Positions 47,618 through 59,367 of a stretch of DNA of 64,000 bases are shown here, one piece after another. A program made the position numbers and the translations under genes. The stretch is from Blattamonas nauphoetae. Its lineage: Eukaryota; Preaxostyla; Oxymonadida. The stretch's first letter is position 1, and the number at the start of each line of letters is the position of its first letter. Below the pieces are notes generated by a model that saw nothing but the letters and a program-made list of their open reading frames with translations, searched no databases and had not been told where the DNA came from. Location of the stretch: assembly GCA_033064195.1 (NCBI GenBank), contig JARBJD010000026.1:1-64000 (forward strand), given 5' to 3'.

Positions 47618-50084
47618 CGAAGTTCGGAGAGTGGTGTGGATGGATGTGGACGGACTGACAGTCGAAGATGTGAAACTTCCACAACCAATCATATTCACCA
47701 CTCCTACAGAAACCACTCCTCCCTTCTCGTCGTTAACGAACGTGTTCGCACACATCATTCAATCCGACCAGCGATACGCTTTCATTTACCTCCACTTCGA
47801 CAGAGAAGTGAGAGGATCGTATGACTTCGTTGTGGAGGAGAGGGGGAAGGACGTGACATTTACAGTTGCGGTTGATTCTCCCGCAACGGAGACTGAAACG
47901 GACGAGTTTGTTGTGGTTGGTGACGACAGAATCCTCACGCACGACACGACATACACAATCAAGTCAATCCTCACCACACCAGGAAGCGAATCGATTCCAG
48001 TTCTGATGAGCGATGCCATCACATTCCACATCCCACAGTCATCGTATGTGCCTCCAGCTGGTGATGAGAAGAAAACATTGTCGGCAGAAATGAAGAAACT
48101 GCTGAGCTGGCTGATACCTCTCATTGCCTCTGTTTGTGTCGCCCTCATCGCAATCATTGTATAGGGGGTGCATTAATTACGTCCCCTCAGGTTTTTTCAA
48201 TATCTGTTAAGTTAACCTTACTGGATTTTTCGTGAATGTCTTAAACATTGGTAAGTCATGTTTCTGTTCAAATTTTCGATATTTTGTGTGATAGATCTCT
48301 CAATTCACTCATTTCTGATGGTGATTGACGAATATTTTCAGCTATGAGAAACACTTCCAGAAATCATTTCATTATCAGAGTTCTTTTCAACTCTTTTATC
48401 GTGCAGTGTTCTAAAAATGTAAAATAAGAGCCTCATTCACATGTGTGGTGGAAAAATGAAAAGTCATTCGTTTTTCATTGGAAGGTATGAAAGTTGAGTT
48501 TTATCACCGATATCACTTATGTCATCTTCTTATAATCTTAGAAAGACGTAAAAATGTTCAAAATGAGACTTGAATCGAATCACTTTCAAGATCCACGAAG
48601 AAGTCAGTGAAAACTCTAACCATGGTTGAAAATTCCATATGTTGAGGAAACGTGTATTTCTTCCCCTATTTCCAGAAACGAAAACTGATTTTGAGAAATG
48701 AAAATCGCAATACCTCTTTCGAGAGGATCGATTGATGAAGCGAACGAAAAGATGCATGGTTTCGTTGAAATCGACTGTCATTGACTTTAATCATCTTTGA
48801 AGCATGTTTTGAGAGTGTCTTTCGGAATGGAGATGTGGATAGACATATGGGAATCTGTGTTGTTGACGGTGGTGTGGATCCTCCACTTACCTTCCAATGG
48901 GAAGATATTTGTTTATTCTTCAACAATTTGTGTCTTTTTCATGTATTTGAATCCGTAGAATGGACATCCTCTTAAAATAATGTGATAGTTGATTGGGATT
49001 CGTGTGTCTGAAACAGGAACTCTGCTGAAAATCGTAAATTAAGAAGTATCATTGTGAAATGTGTTCACTAATCTGAGCATCACAGATGTTTATGACTCAT
49101 ATCGGTATTGGTCATTGTCTTCATTCATCATATATCGAGAAAACCTGAGGGGACGTAATTAATGCACCCCCTATAGTCATCCTTCTGGTGAATAGCCGTC
49201 GCCTGGCGAAATCAAAACTGACACAGAAAGAGATGGAAGAACAGACAGACGACAGACTGGACGAGAAGATGGAAGTGGATGGATTAGCTCCGGACAACAC
49301 GAATGCCGAGATCCATGCCGAAGCGATCAGCCACTCCAACTTCCGACCCGACCACAGCCTCCTCCCGACAGAAGAAGGATGTCAGCTGTCATCGAAAAGT
49401 GATTCACTTGCTGAGCTGGTTGAGGTGATGAAGTGCAGTGGAGATTTTGCAGTCTCGACAGCTCGAATGGACACCACTCTTTATTCTGTGATACACACCC
49501 AGAAGAGAGAAATTGCGAAGCGCTCGATTGGACTGCAAATTGTGAATGGTTTGAAGCAGGTTGTGGATCATCGAGGATGGAGTGATGTTCTGACCCGACT
49601 CTCCTCTCACTGGATCCTTCTTGATTCAGCTGGGAACGTCCATCTAAAACTCCAAATGAGCTCAAATGAAGCAGTTCAAGCAGCACTACTCGCACAGACG
49701 CAACAGAACCCCAACGCGGTTGAAAGGGATGGAGAGACGTCTGGAGTGGATGGGCTGCGCTGGAAGGCACCAGAAATGGCAGCTAGAAGTGGGCAGGTGG
49801 ATGGCCACAAAGCGTCAGTTTTTAGTCTTGGCCTAATCTTGTGGGAAATTGAGACTGGTCTTGTTCCGTATGGAGAAGTGGATGCAATTTTGGCTCAGAA
49901 GCAGTCTGGGACAGGCATTCCTCCCAATCTGTCAAATCTCCACGACGAGGAATATGTGACACTGATGATACGCTGTCTGTCAGTGAATCCGAAAGAACGG
50001 CCAACGCTGACTGAAGTTGGAGAGTTCCTCTCTTCACATCCCTCGGCCACTCGTGTTCCGTCTGGAATCGAAATGAAGGAGTAG
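47618..50084 (+). pseudogene. Receptor A, C-terminal half: Ig-like stalk, TM, pseudokinase
   Basis: Continues receptor A after the first insert: end of an Ig-like repeat, a second repeat (YAFIYLHFDREVRGSYDFVV), linker, and transmembrane helix (LLSWLIPLIASVCVALIAII), inside which the MITE 48162-49173 sits. It resumes at 49176 as VILLVNSRRLAKSK, then a pseudokinase: LYSVIHTQKREIAKRSIGLQ, HWILLDSAGNVHLKL in place of HRD/DFG, LRWKAPEMAARS, FSLGLILWEIETGLVPYGEV, VNPKERPTLTEVGEFLSSH. The C-terminal half itself has no frame break apart from the MITE, but the whole gene carries two inserts and ectodomain frame breaks. The frame would be restored if the MITE were removed leaving one TA. Confidence 0.75.
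48162..49173. mobile_element. TA-flanked MITE inside receptor A transmembrane codons
   Basis: 1012 bp bounded by perfect inverted repeats of at least 33 bp (TAGGGGGTGCATTAATTACG... and its complement), with TA on both sides. TA duplication and TAGGGGG ends fit a Tc1/mariner-like non-autonomous element. The interior is AT-rich with no recognisable transposase. Perfect terminal repeats and an undamaged flanking frame point to a recent insertion. Confidence 0.85.
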
Positions 50085-50636
50085 AAACTCATCACGTGCA
50101 AACTCCTTCTCTCACCATCTTCATTTGAGATGATCACACTTCTTCAGTTCATTCTTCATTAGCATTATTCCGAGGACAGCTAGAGAGTGGATCGGTGTTG
50201 GAGTCGAGCGAGGACTGGCTCGTCTCCCATCGCAAACCACACTTTTCCAGGTTGATGTCAAATGATCTTGATTGAATAAAAATGGCAACACTTCACAATT
50301 CTCCTTTCTCACTCTCTTGATTTCCACACACTCACTCTCTCTCAACTCACCTCGCATGTCAACATCTCACATCTCCCAATTCCCTTTGCATCTCCGCTTC
50401 TGCCTTTCCATCCGCTCTTGTCATCCGACAATTGAATGTGAAGAACGGAAGCTTTCATCCAATCTGGAGAATCTTGTGGGACTTTTCTGTTTTTAAACTT
50501 GAATTCGAAAGAATCACCATTTCCTCACATCACTTCACATCACTCTTTCCATGTCAAAGTCAGTCTCTTCACTTTCACTGAATTATCCAATTGACACGAG
50601 GGAAAGTGGTTCGATCACCACATTCATCCAGATATA
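50085..50636. other. Intergenic region
   Basis: Downstream of receptor A and upstream of the kinase gene. Pyrimidine-rich on the plus strand; no feature recognised. Confidence 0.4.
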
Positions 50637-52975
50637 ATGACGGATGTCGACCTTCTCATGGCTTGTGGATGTACAGTGTGTTGCCTTTCTTTCGTTATAC
50701 AGTCGTACAGGCATATGCTGCCTTAGGTCTGTCGTACATCTCACCAGTTACATTTTTCAAAACATCTAATCATTTTATTGAAAGGTCAAGGACAATATGG
50801 ACGGTATGTCTATTTTCTCTTCACTTCTTTGCTTTAGAGTTTACGTTGTTGTTCTTCAAGGGAGATACCTGGCTGCTAAAGTGATTGACAATTCTACGGT
50901 CGCCATCAAAGAATATCACACTACATCGATGATCAAAACCTGCAAGTGTGCTTCTAAAATCCATATAGTTCCGAAATTGACCGTTTATATTCTTATATAC
51001 TCTGTTATCTGCCCCGATGATCACCTGACACTTTTCCTTGTCATCTCTTCACTATTTCAGAATCACAAACCCGTTCATCCTTGAAGTTCATTCTTGTATG
51101 GTGAATACTCAAGGAGACAAACATGTTTTGTTTCTTGAATATGCCGATCAAGGAGTTTGTCAGTTCTCTTCGTCAACTTCACGAATTCACAATTAATCTC
51201 TTTCATCACAGACCCTCTCTGAAATTATTAAAGTGAATCAGAACGAAGGAGTTCCAGAATATCTTGCGAAGCGAATTCTTTACATGTTACGTATGAATGT
51301 TCATTCACTCATCTCTCACCCAAACACTATCGACTTGAATTCTTTTTATTTTCTGACTTGAACAAGTGTCCGGATTGACAGATCTACATCTAAATGGATT
51401 CATCCATCGGTATTTCATTCAGACTTAACCTCACTTTTTTCAAATCCTCCAATTTACTCATTTGAAGGGATATCAAACCAGACAATCTTCTTTGGGCTTA
51501 TAATCTACAAAGTCAAACTGTTCGACTTGTTATTTCAGATTTTGGTCTCCTAAAAAGAATTGGGGAGGAAGGGTCCATCGACATGACCAATCACTCATTC
51601 TGTGGGTGTGTATCCCTCTTTTTTGTAATCAATCTATTATTCTTTTTCTGCTAGCACACCTGTATACATGGTATGATGCTTGATTATCACCTTATTCTCT
51701 CGATTTCTCCCACCATTTCTGTCTCCTGCTGCATCTGGTGTTCATCCACATATCTCCACATAAATAGTCCCCAGAAGCCATAAATGAACAACCTTACAAC
51801 CACACTATGGATGTTTGGGCTGCAGGTTGCATATTCTACGAGATGTTGACGGGAGTGTTTGTTGCTTTCTTCACCACCCCATTCACGCTTTTCAAGACAC
51901 CCTTTCAAGACAGCGTCCATGTTAGAACTACACAGGTTTCATTTCCCTTCTCATCTTTCTTCATTTCAGAACAATGGAAGCTGGCCCTAATTTTAATCAT
52001 CCCAATCTTACTAAACTCTTCGACAATTACCAACATCTCGGCGACCTCCTCCACAGAATGTTCGCACATAATCCAGCTGATCGTATCGACACCCTTGGGC
52101 ATCAACTCCTGAACCATCCATACTTCACTGCTGACTACCCACAAATCAACCCCAACGCCGTCCAGCTTCCGTGGATGGAGTTCGTACAACTAAAAACAGG
52201 AGATTACAATCACTTCCATAACCAAACACTGCTACAGGGTGGTGTGGAGACAAACAAGATCAGCCAAATGACAACTTCAATTGAGATGATCGAGGACACC
52301 CACGATTATTTCGGTTGGACTGTCGCTCCCACACCGACGATATCAACATCACCGTTCAAATCATCTCTTCACGAAACAACACAAGATCCACAACCAACAG
52401 AGTCACCAGCAACACATCCTACACACAACTCCATGAATCGATTTTCCAGACGCCAGCAAGAACGGGAGATGAAAAGAAAAGACAAAAATGAACAACAGAG
52501 CAGTGAACAGACGGTGGATGACAATCCAGGATCGACAGATCGCGATCGGGTTCCAGTCGACACGCAAGAAGCCCCACGTCTGTCCACTCCGCCAGCCTTC
52601 CCTATTCCAAATCAAACCATTCAAACGACATCCTGGACAGAAGTGAGACGCGTTCCCACACCATTCCATCTTCCAGCGATCGAAGACGACACTTCTCATC
52701 CACCCATCTTTGCTCCAGAACCACTTCAACTGTTACCTTCTCGAATTCCAATCACAATCGCACAGACTGTGATTGAAGCAATCCCTGCTATGTATGGAAG
52801 TGGGCCAAGATGGGATGTCGATCCTGCCCCGATGTCCCCATCGACGCCATTTATCACTTGTCTTCACAAAACATCAGCAGACTCACAGCCAGCTGTGTGG
52901 GACGATGACAAAAGTGGAGAAGAGGCGAGTGAGGAGGGAGTGCATGCTCAGCAGGAATATGCCAGACAGGATTAG
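50637..52975 (+). CDS. Canonical Ser/Thr protein kinase, intron-rich
   Basis: Spliced gene with a complete set of kinase motifs on the plus strand: GQGQYGRV (50785-50803 joined to 50838), VAIK in STVAIKEYH, HVLFLEYADQG hinge, FIHRDIKPDNLL, ISDFGLLKRIGEEGS, NHSFCGTPVYMSPEAI, MDVWAAGCIFYEMLTG, and HNPADRIDTLGHQLLNHPYF. A disordered Thr/Pro/Ser tail of about 270 residues ends at ARQD. At least nine introns, mostly 30-130 nt GT-AG; the HRD arginine codon and the GTP glycine codon are split by introns. Start MTDVDLLMACGC at 50637 is likely but the first junction is not settled, nor is the join near 51940-51970. All catalytic residues are present, unlike the pseudokinases nearby. Subfamily uncertain (NEK/CDK/ULK-like). 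Confidence 0.8.
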
Positions 52976-53045
52976 ATTATAGAGAACCCAGAATGAGAAG
53001 CGGGAAGAGAAGGAGAAGGAAGAGGAGGACGAACTTCACTTCACC

Positions 53046-54073
53046 AAATTCTCCCACAACTCCTCATCTTCACGTTCGGATCAAGTTCGTATTCAACCGC
53101 CATCCGATCGAAGGAAGGCACCTGCATCGTCGATCTGAGTCCCGACAGCGTTCTCCAGCCACCTCTCGAAGAATATCGCGTTGTGACAGTCTGCGTGCCT
53201 GGATACGATGTCAGTGTGGCAGACCAACTCATCCCTCCCCCACCCATCCCGAAGATCACAAGCACGACATGCAATCTCGACGGATCCGGACGATATGCTG
53301 TTGTGGAGGTCGCTGGGGTGCTGATCTCGTCAGGCGCTTACTCAGTCCATCTGAAGCACTCGGCGGATCTCTCGTTTGAGATCGTGTTCAGTGGGACTTC
53401 GGAGGGCAGCACGTCTGTCTCGGCTGCAGCCCTTCCTCTCGTCGGGTCGAATGCGATGTTGGAATATGGATCGAATTATGAAGTCGACAGTGTTCGCAGC
53501 CTCGCCAATCCAGATCGAAGGATTGAACTGTCGGATGATCTGGCATTCTCTGTTCCTGTCCCCGTTGGTCTGGTTTCTGGAAAAGTGGGAGAACTCGATC
53601 AATCACACCCTTCCATCACCCACACCGTCGATCTCGAAACAGACGCTCTCGGAATGCTCAAAGAACTCGCAGTTGTCCTGTACGACACGGGAGATGGCCG
53701 AGAAGGTGTTGGCCTCCAATATGGACACGATTACAAAGTGACATCGATGGTCGAATCGTTGACACAGACACCTGCTTTCGTTGTGGACTTCGTTTTGAGA
53801 ATGCCAGCCGAGCCAAGCAGGATCGTGAATGTTCAATGTTCGCTCGCTGATGATGGACAGAACGCACTTGTTGTGTTGACTGGCCGAGATGTGGACACTG
53901 GTGCCTACAACATCATTCTGGACAGTGGTGTCGATCTGTTCATTGTCTTTAACGGCTCTCAAACAGCGGAGAGATGCTCTCAAGAGACAAGGGTTCTTGT
54001 TGTTGGTGCTGACAAGATTTTGGCGTTCGGAAGCGTTCACCACAGGGGTTTTGGAACCGGAGGCCAGCCTTAA
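53046..54073 (+). pseudogene. Ig-like stalk fragment of the receptor family
   Basis: About 340 codons of tandem Ig-like beta repeats (GSGRYAVVEVAGVLISSGAY, LSFEIVFSGTSEGSTSVSAA, MLEYGSNYEV, GQNALVVLTGRDVDTGAYNI, LFIVFNGSQTAE), each about 90-110 residues and related to the stalk repeats of receptors A and B. No signal peptide or beta-helix part precedes it and no membrane helix follows. A frame break near 54035 separates AFGS from TTGVLEPEASL, the expected continuation. A broken gene piece. Confidence 0.65.
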
Positions 54074-55149
54074 ATAAATTAATATGGTAAACGAGATATC
54101 TCATTTTGAAATGGAAAGAAGCAAAAAACCGTAAAAGTGAAGAGAAAATAGTGATTACTCAATTGTCTAGTTTTGGAGTCCGTTTTAGCTTCCAGTGCAA
54201 ATGTCACCCAGATTGCTGTAGATTGTATTCACATCGGACTATTCGGAAAATGTGGCGATTTTTCATCAAACAGTGGAGATTTTCTGCCGGTAATGTGCTT
54301 GGATATAGAATTATTGCCAGTTTTTTTCAAAGTGCAGACAGATGTAATAGGTCCTATTTTGACGGAAGAAATAGAATCAAGAACGAGTATATGTTTCAAA
54401 ATGGGATATTTGGTGATTTTGTCCTTTTCCATGACTAGATCCGACCATCTGATTGAGATGACGACATTCCGAGATGGCTATCGATGATATTCCAAGTAAA
54501 AATCCAAATTTCTGTTTCAATGTCTTCCAGAAAACTTCAGTTCGGCTGCCAAAGTCGAATATCACTTCTGTGTCCCTGCTCAACAAACACTCGTTCGAGA
54601 GTGTTGATCGCTGAGGATTTCATTGACAACGGAGAAAGTTTATGGAAATGGAGGAAAAACAATGGTAGAGGTGGAGAGTTGAATATTGAATCTGATGGTT
54701 GTTTTTCCAGTTCACACTTTAAAAAATGAAGAAAATGAGCAAAAACGATCAGCTCCGCATTTGCTCAATAAGAGGTTTTCAACCTTCTCCGTGATTTTCT
54801 CGCCATTTCTCCGTATTCTCTTTTGGTGTTTTTTTTATTTTCAAAAAAGAATCACCCAGAGCGTCAGAGTGGCGAAAAGTGAACTTTCTCTGCCTCCACC
54901 AACAGTGTATTACCCAGAAATTCCTCCGGTTCCAAAACCCCTGGTTCACCATGTCGTCACTGTTCATTTGGTTGGAGATTCTGAGTCATTTTCTTTGAAT
55001 ATTTATTGGACCAAAAGTAAAGTTTAAGAAAGACTTCGTTTCTATGGAGATGATAAGTCCCTATTGCGGACAATCACAACTTCCATCCTTATCTTTCAAC
55101 TGTGGGGAGATCACAACACAACAGTTGTTTCAACAGTCAAGCTATCAAA
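54074..55149. other. AT-rich intergenic stretch, no supported gene
   Basis: Composition is more AT-rich than the neighbouring genes. Frames up to about 110 residues lack recognisable motifs. Confidence 0.45.
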
Positions 55150-57214
55150 ATGGCGGAAGGAATTGGAGTTCCTGATGGATGCATGTTCTTCATTTTAATC
55201 TTATGAAGTCATCATATTCTCTTCATTGCATAGATACGTTTCTGAAAACGATCAGCTCCGGAGGCTTCGGAAGTGTTGTGGAAATGATAGACAATTCCAC
55301 TCAGAAGCATTATGCGGGAAAGATTATGCAATGTATCACAACCAAAGACAAGGAACGGATAGATCGTGAAGTTAATCGACTTCGAAAGTTCGATCATCCA
55401 GGAATCGTGAAACTGAAGGAAATGGCCTCGATGATGAATCTTAAAGTGATTGTGATGGAACTGGGAGGACAGTCACTTGCTGAAATAGTTCGAGATCACA
55501 CATCTCGTGGAGTTCTAGTGCCTCGTGATGTTTGAATTTGTATTATTGTTTTCTCGTTGATCGTTGCTGATTTTGTTGTTCTTTGGGTTGGATGTTGTTT
55601 ATCGATTTATTTTTGGTGTGTTTGTCTTTCTTATGTTTTCAGGTTGTTTATCGAGTGATGGTGGATATGTCGTCAGCGTTGAATTTGATGCATAACCACC
55701 CAAGCGGGGCGACAGCACATGGAGATGTGAAGATGGAGAACATTCTTCTCTTCCCTGGGGGACACTTTAAACTGTGTTTGTCTTTCTCTCCATTCACTTC
55801 TTCTTTCATCATTCCTTCTTTTCTCTCGATTCCTTCGTCATTCCCTCTCTTTTTTGACAAAAATTCTTCATTCCTTCCTTGCTATTGTGATTATTGTTTT
55901 ACTATATCTTTTTTTTCGAGTTTAGGTGATTTGGGGGCAGCGGAATCGGAAGATGTGAGCAGCACGCGTTCGGTGATGTCTCAACTGTATGTGTCGCCAG
56001 AACGAATGGAATCGGAAACAGGAAGGGCGACGTGCTCGTCGGATGTGTGGTCTTTGGGGATTGTTCTTCACTGGCTTCTGTTTGGAGAACCGCCTTTCAA
56101 GAGTCAGAATGCAGCTCGATTGTTTCGAGAGATTGGATCGTTCCAAGTGTCGATGATTGGGTCGAGTTGTGGAGGGGAAGAACGCGCACTTCTGATGCGA
56201 ATGTTGGATCCTGTTTGTTTCCAACTTTTTCTTCTATTCTTTCTTCATGAATTCGGGATTTTCTTCATTTTCTTTCTCTTCTTCATTATTTTGGTTGTTT
56301 TGTTGTTTTCTGTTCAGAATACAGGGTCTCGAGTGACAAGTTCTCAATTGTGTTCATTTGGGGTGTTTCGTTGCCTTGCAAACACCCCTTCAGCAGTTTG
56401 GAGGCTGAAAGACGCCGATGAGAAAGAAAATTTGGACAAAATGCAAAACGAACTCGAAATGGAACAGAAAGCCCGCAAGCGAGCTGAAGACGAGCTGAAG
56501 ACAAAGAACGAAACCATCCTTCGTTTGGAAAGAGAGTTGGCCGAATCGAGATCGAACCAGACCCAACCTCCTCTTCAGCCAGCACCTCATTCGAGTGGAG
56601 TTCGTTCAAATGGGCCTCTCGCGTCGTCTGTAGCAAGACAAGGAACTGTCCTCCGATCTCAAATTGGAGCAGCAGCGATCGAACTGTTCTACCAGACGAT
56701 GTGGACAGTGTCTGGAAATGTCTTCACAAAATCACATGGTTCAATGTCATCGCTTGTCTCGTTCGAGTTTGGGGCAGAAGTAGCTCGTCTATCACTCACA
56801 ATCAGAAAAGGACCGAACTACCCGTTCTTTGTTGGGATCATCTCGTCCAGTCTGAGCGACGATGCTCTCACAGACTACATTCCCAATCTCAAGGGAGGAG
56901 CAGGATGGAACTTACGTCCATCAAATCGATGTGCCAGACAGAACTGGAAAGACACAAACGAAGGATCAGCATGTTTGGGAGGAAGTGAGGGACAGCGGGT
57001 GGTGTTGGAGGCAGATGGACGAGAAGGAAAGCGAACACTGAAACTGTCGCAAGATGGAGAGACACAGCCAGCCTTCTTCACGAACGTCCCAGTTCCCTTC
57101 CGATTCGCTGTGTCCATCTACAAGAAGAACGATGCAGTTGAGATTGAGTCACTTGAAGTTGTGTCCGAGTCGCAGATGGTTGGAGGAACGATTGCTGTCG
57201 CAATGGATGAATAA
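55150..57214 (+). CDS. HGD/DLG-motif protein kinase with coiled coil and SPRY-like domain
   Basis: Five exons with closing phases: 55150-55180, 55234-55529, 55643-55775, 55926-56212, 56318-57214; 547 residues. The first intron is GC-AG (donor GCATGT, 53 nt); the rest are GT-AG with GTTTG donors. Leader MAEGIGVPDGY, glycine loop SSGGFGSV, lysine in HYAGKIM, IVMELGGQSL, TAHGDVKMENILL (HGD for HRD), CDLGAAE (DLG for DFG), SPERMESE, DVWSLGIVLHWLLFGEPPF, and LDPNTGSRVTSSQL ending the kinase fold. Then a coiled coil (KMQNELEMEQKARKRAEDEL) and a C-terminal beta-sandwich of about 180 residues (VSFEFGAEVARLSLTIRKGP, NYPFFVGIISSS, LKLSQDGETQPAFFTNVPVP) resembling SPRY/B30.2. Aspartates are retained, so activity is possible. 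Intact paralogue of 23527-24330. Confidence 0.85.
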
Positions 57215-57558
57215 AGCAGAACTCACCACTTCACACTTTCCACTTTCTGTTCTCTCTTCATTATTCCTTTTACACACACACACAAAACCAGTCGAATGGT
57301 GTTTCTGTTCTGAAACGTGAAAAGGAAGAGAGGGAGGACTGGTCGAAGAACGGATCGAATCACACTCTTACTTTCCTTTCTTCCCATAACATGAAATTTT
57401 CCTTCAATCACACCCTCTGAACCATCGTCATTTCACTGGTGGACTCACTTAGTAGATTCTGTTCTTCAATATCGTTGAATAGGCGAGATGAACGAAAGTG
57501 ACGGGCGGCACGAATCACGAAGAAAGACAACACGTGAAATGAAACAATATATGTCCGT
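57215..57558. other. Convergent intergenic region
   Basis: 344 bp between the 3' ends of two genes. It contains a short ACACACAC run near 57274 and no gene. Confidence 0.5.
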
Positions 57559-59150
57559 TCAAGCAAGCTCAATTAATTCCTGCATCATCAACAGCAAGTC
57601 CTCGTCATTTCCTTGCACTAGTTTCATACATTTCTGTTTTGCATCGGGAACAGAGACTTTTTCTTCCTGAACATTCTTCAGCAGGTGCAAGAACTCTTTA
57701 TAATCCCTCTCGTTCAAACGAGACCTCGCTGCCGACAAGATATCTTTTGGTTCCATCTACAACAAATATAAGAACGATAAATCATACTTGTTGGGATGGC
57801 TGGCGCTGTGTGTGATTTTGCTTTGACCCTGCCTGTTTCTGATATGGAGACGTGCGCGACGGCAAGGTCGAATGGCCTCCTTTCTGATGTTGCTGTGACT
57901 GAGCCAGTGCTCGCATGGAGGGCGGTGAAGAGTGTTGGACACCAGGTGTCGTTGGTTCGTCATTTTCGCGTCCCATTGGTCCCCGTTGCTTCGTCTGAGA
58001 CCACGGATGTTGCGTAGGTGTGTCAAAAGATGAAATTTGCTGTGAAACTGGGCGGTGTGGGCTCGGTTGCGGAGTCGTCCTCGGTTTGAGATGTGAATTT
58101 GGTGACCGATTCTGCGATGCTCCAAAATTCCGGCCACGACGAGGCGATTGCCCTCCGCGGGATAAATCAAAATCGTCGGGAAGTGGAGCAAATGCAGCGC
58201 CTTGGGCTGGGCGGATCCGCGGTGGGGAAGGCGAGCGTTTTATTGTGGAGGAGTGAGGTGGGGGCGAACTAAATGGATATGCTTTTTCTCGAGCTGTTCG
58301 TGTTGAGTTTAACGGAGTGATATTTTCGCGATTTTCTTGTTGGGATGAATGGGGAATGTTTTCTTGTGTTTTTGGACCCTCTGTGAACTCATTCACGATT
58401 GACGATAAAAATGAGGAAGTATCATCATGGTTGGTGATGTCATGTTGTCTGTCTCCTTCTTTGAAGGCCATAATGTCTTCTTCCAGTTGTCGGATCTCGT
58501 TGGCTTCGGATTCTTTCCTTTTCTTCTCTTCTTCCACAAAATTGTTGTCATCTCCTCGAAGATCCTTTTTGGCGGGGCGTGGATGAGGAATTGATTGCTC
58601 GAAATCCATCAATTCCGAATTAAGGTTACTTGATGTTCGACCAAACCGTGGGTGACTAATAGTTTGTGGTTCTGGGATTTCACGGCGGTTTCCTCTTCTT
58701 GTTGGTATTGTATCTCTGTTGTCCTGATGGGACATCGGTGGTTGTGTCTCTGTGAATTGTTTTCGTGTTGAATTTTCGACTCTGTGATCTGTCTGGCTCT
58801 GAGGTGTAGGAAGATGATGGTTCATTTCCCGTCGCGAGGTTGGCGGAGTAATCTCATGTTGTTCAGCTGAGGCTGTATTCTTGCGTGTTGGCTGCTGTTG
58901 ATTCCGAAGAAATGTCTTGAGGAGTATCTCTTGCTCATCGAGGCGAAATTTCATCTCTTGGTTTGCTTGCTTCAAAGATTGGACCTGGTCCATGAGAGAC
59001 TGTTTTTCATTGTTGATTTCAGCAATCTACGGTCAATATGAAACAGAAATTTTGAATCATGAATGAATATACCTCTTCCTTGAATTGAGCGCTCAGACGA
59101 TCATGTTGCTCAGCTAGAAGTTGAGAAACGGCAAGTACAATGTTCTCCAT
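57559..59150 (-). CDS. Coiled-coil, disordered protein with C-terminal helical domain
   Basis: Three exons with closing phases: 59150-59073, 59026-57788, 57756-57559; 504 residues; GT-AG introns of 46 and 31 nt. The N-terminal coiled coil is NIVLAVSQLLAEQHDRLSAQ, then SLKQANQEMKFRLDEQEILL. About 300 disordered Ser/Pro/Gln/Arg-rich residues follow with an internal Lys/Glu helix (FVEEEKKRKESEANEIRQLE). The C-terminal 65 residues (ILSAARSRLNERDYKEFLHL, DAKQKCMKLVQGNDEDLLLM) form a helical bundle resembling the harmonin-N-like domain at the end of RTEL1-type proteins or a Sin3 PAH domain. That suggests a protein-interaction scaffold, perhaps nuclear. The assignment of the small domain is by eye and tentative. 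Confidence 0.75.
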
Positions 59151-59367
59151 CTCACACACGTTGAGTGGAAAGTGAGGTGGGTGATCAGCTCAAAGAATGG
59201 GCCTCATTCATTTTTCTCTTCTTCTTTATTCTCGCTAAGACTCCCTTTTAGCCAGTATGTCTTTCTTACCGTCTTCAAACTTCTCATTTTTATGCATTCT
59301 ACACTTTTTAAAGGCCTCCTCCTTTCCATTACATCCCACCCAAGCTTCCAATTGTTGAATCCCACCA
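59151..59367. promoter_or_regulatory. Divergent promoter region
   Basis: 217 bp between the starts of the coiled-coil gene (minus) and the poly(A) polymerase gene (plus), pyrimidine-rich on the plus strand. Confidence 0.5.

Noticed and set aside
48162-49173. The receptor A insert as a spliceosomal intron
   Set aside because: Boundaries are TA-flanked inverted repeats, not GT/GC-AG, and at 1 kb it is far longer than the 29-171 nt introns seen here.
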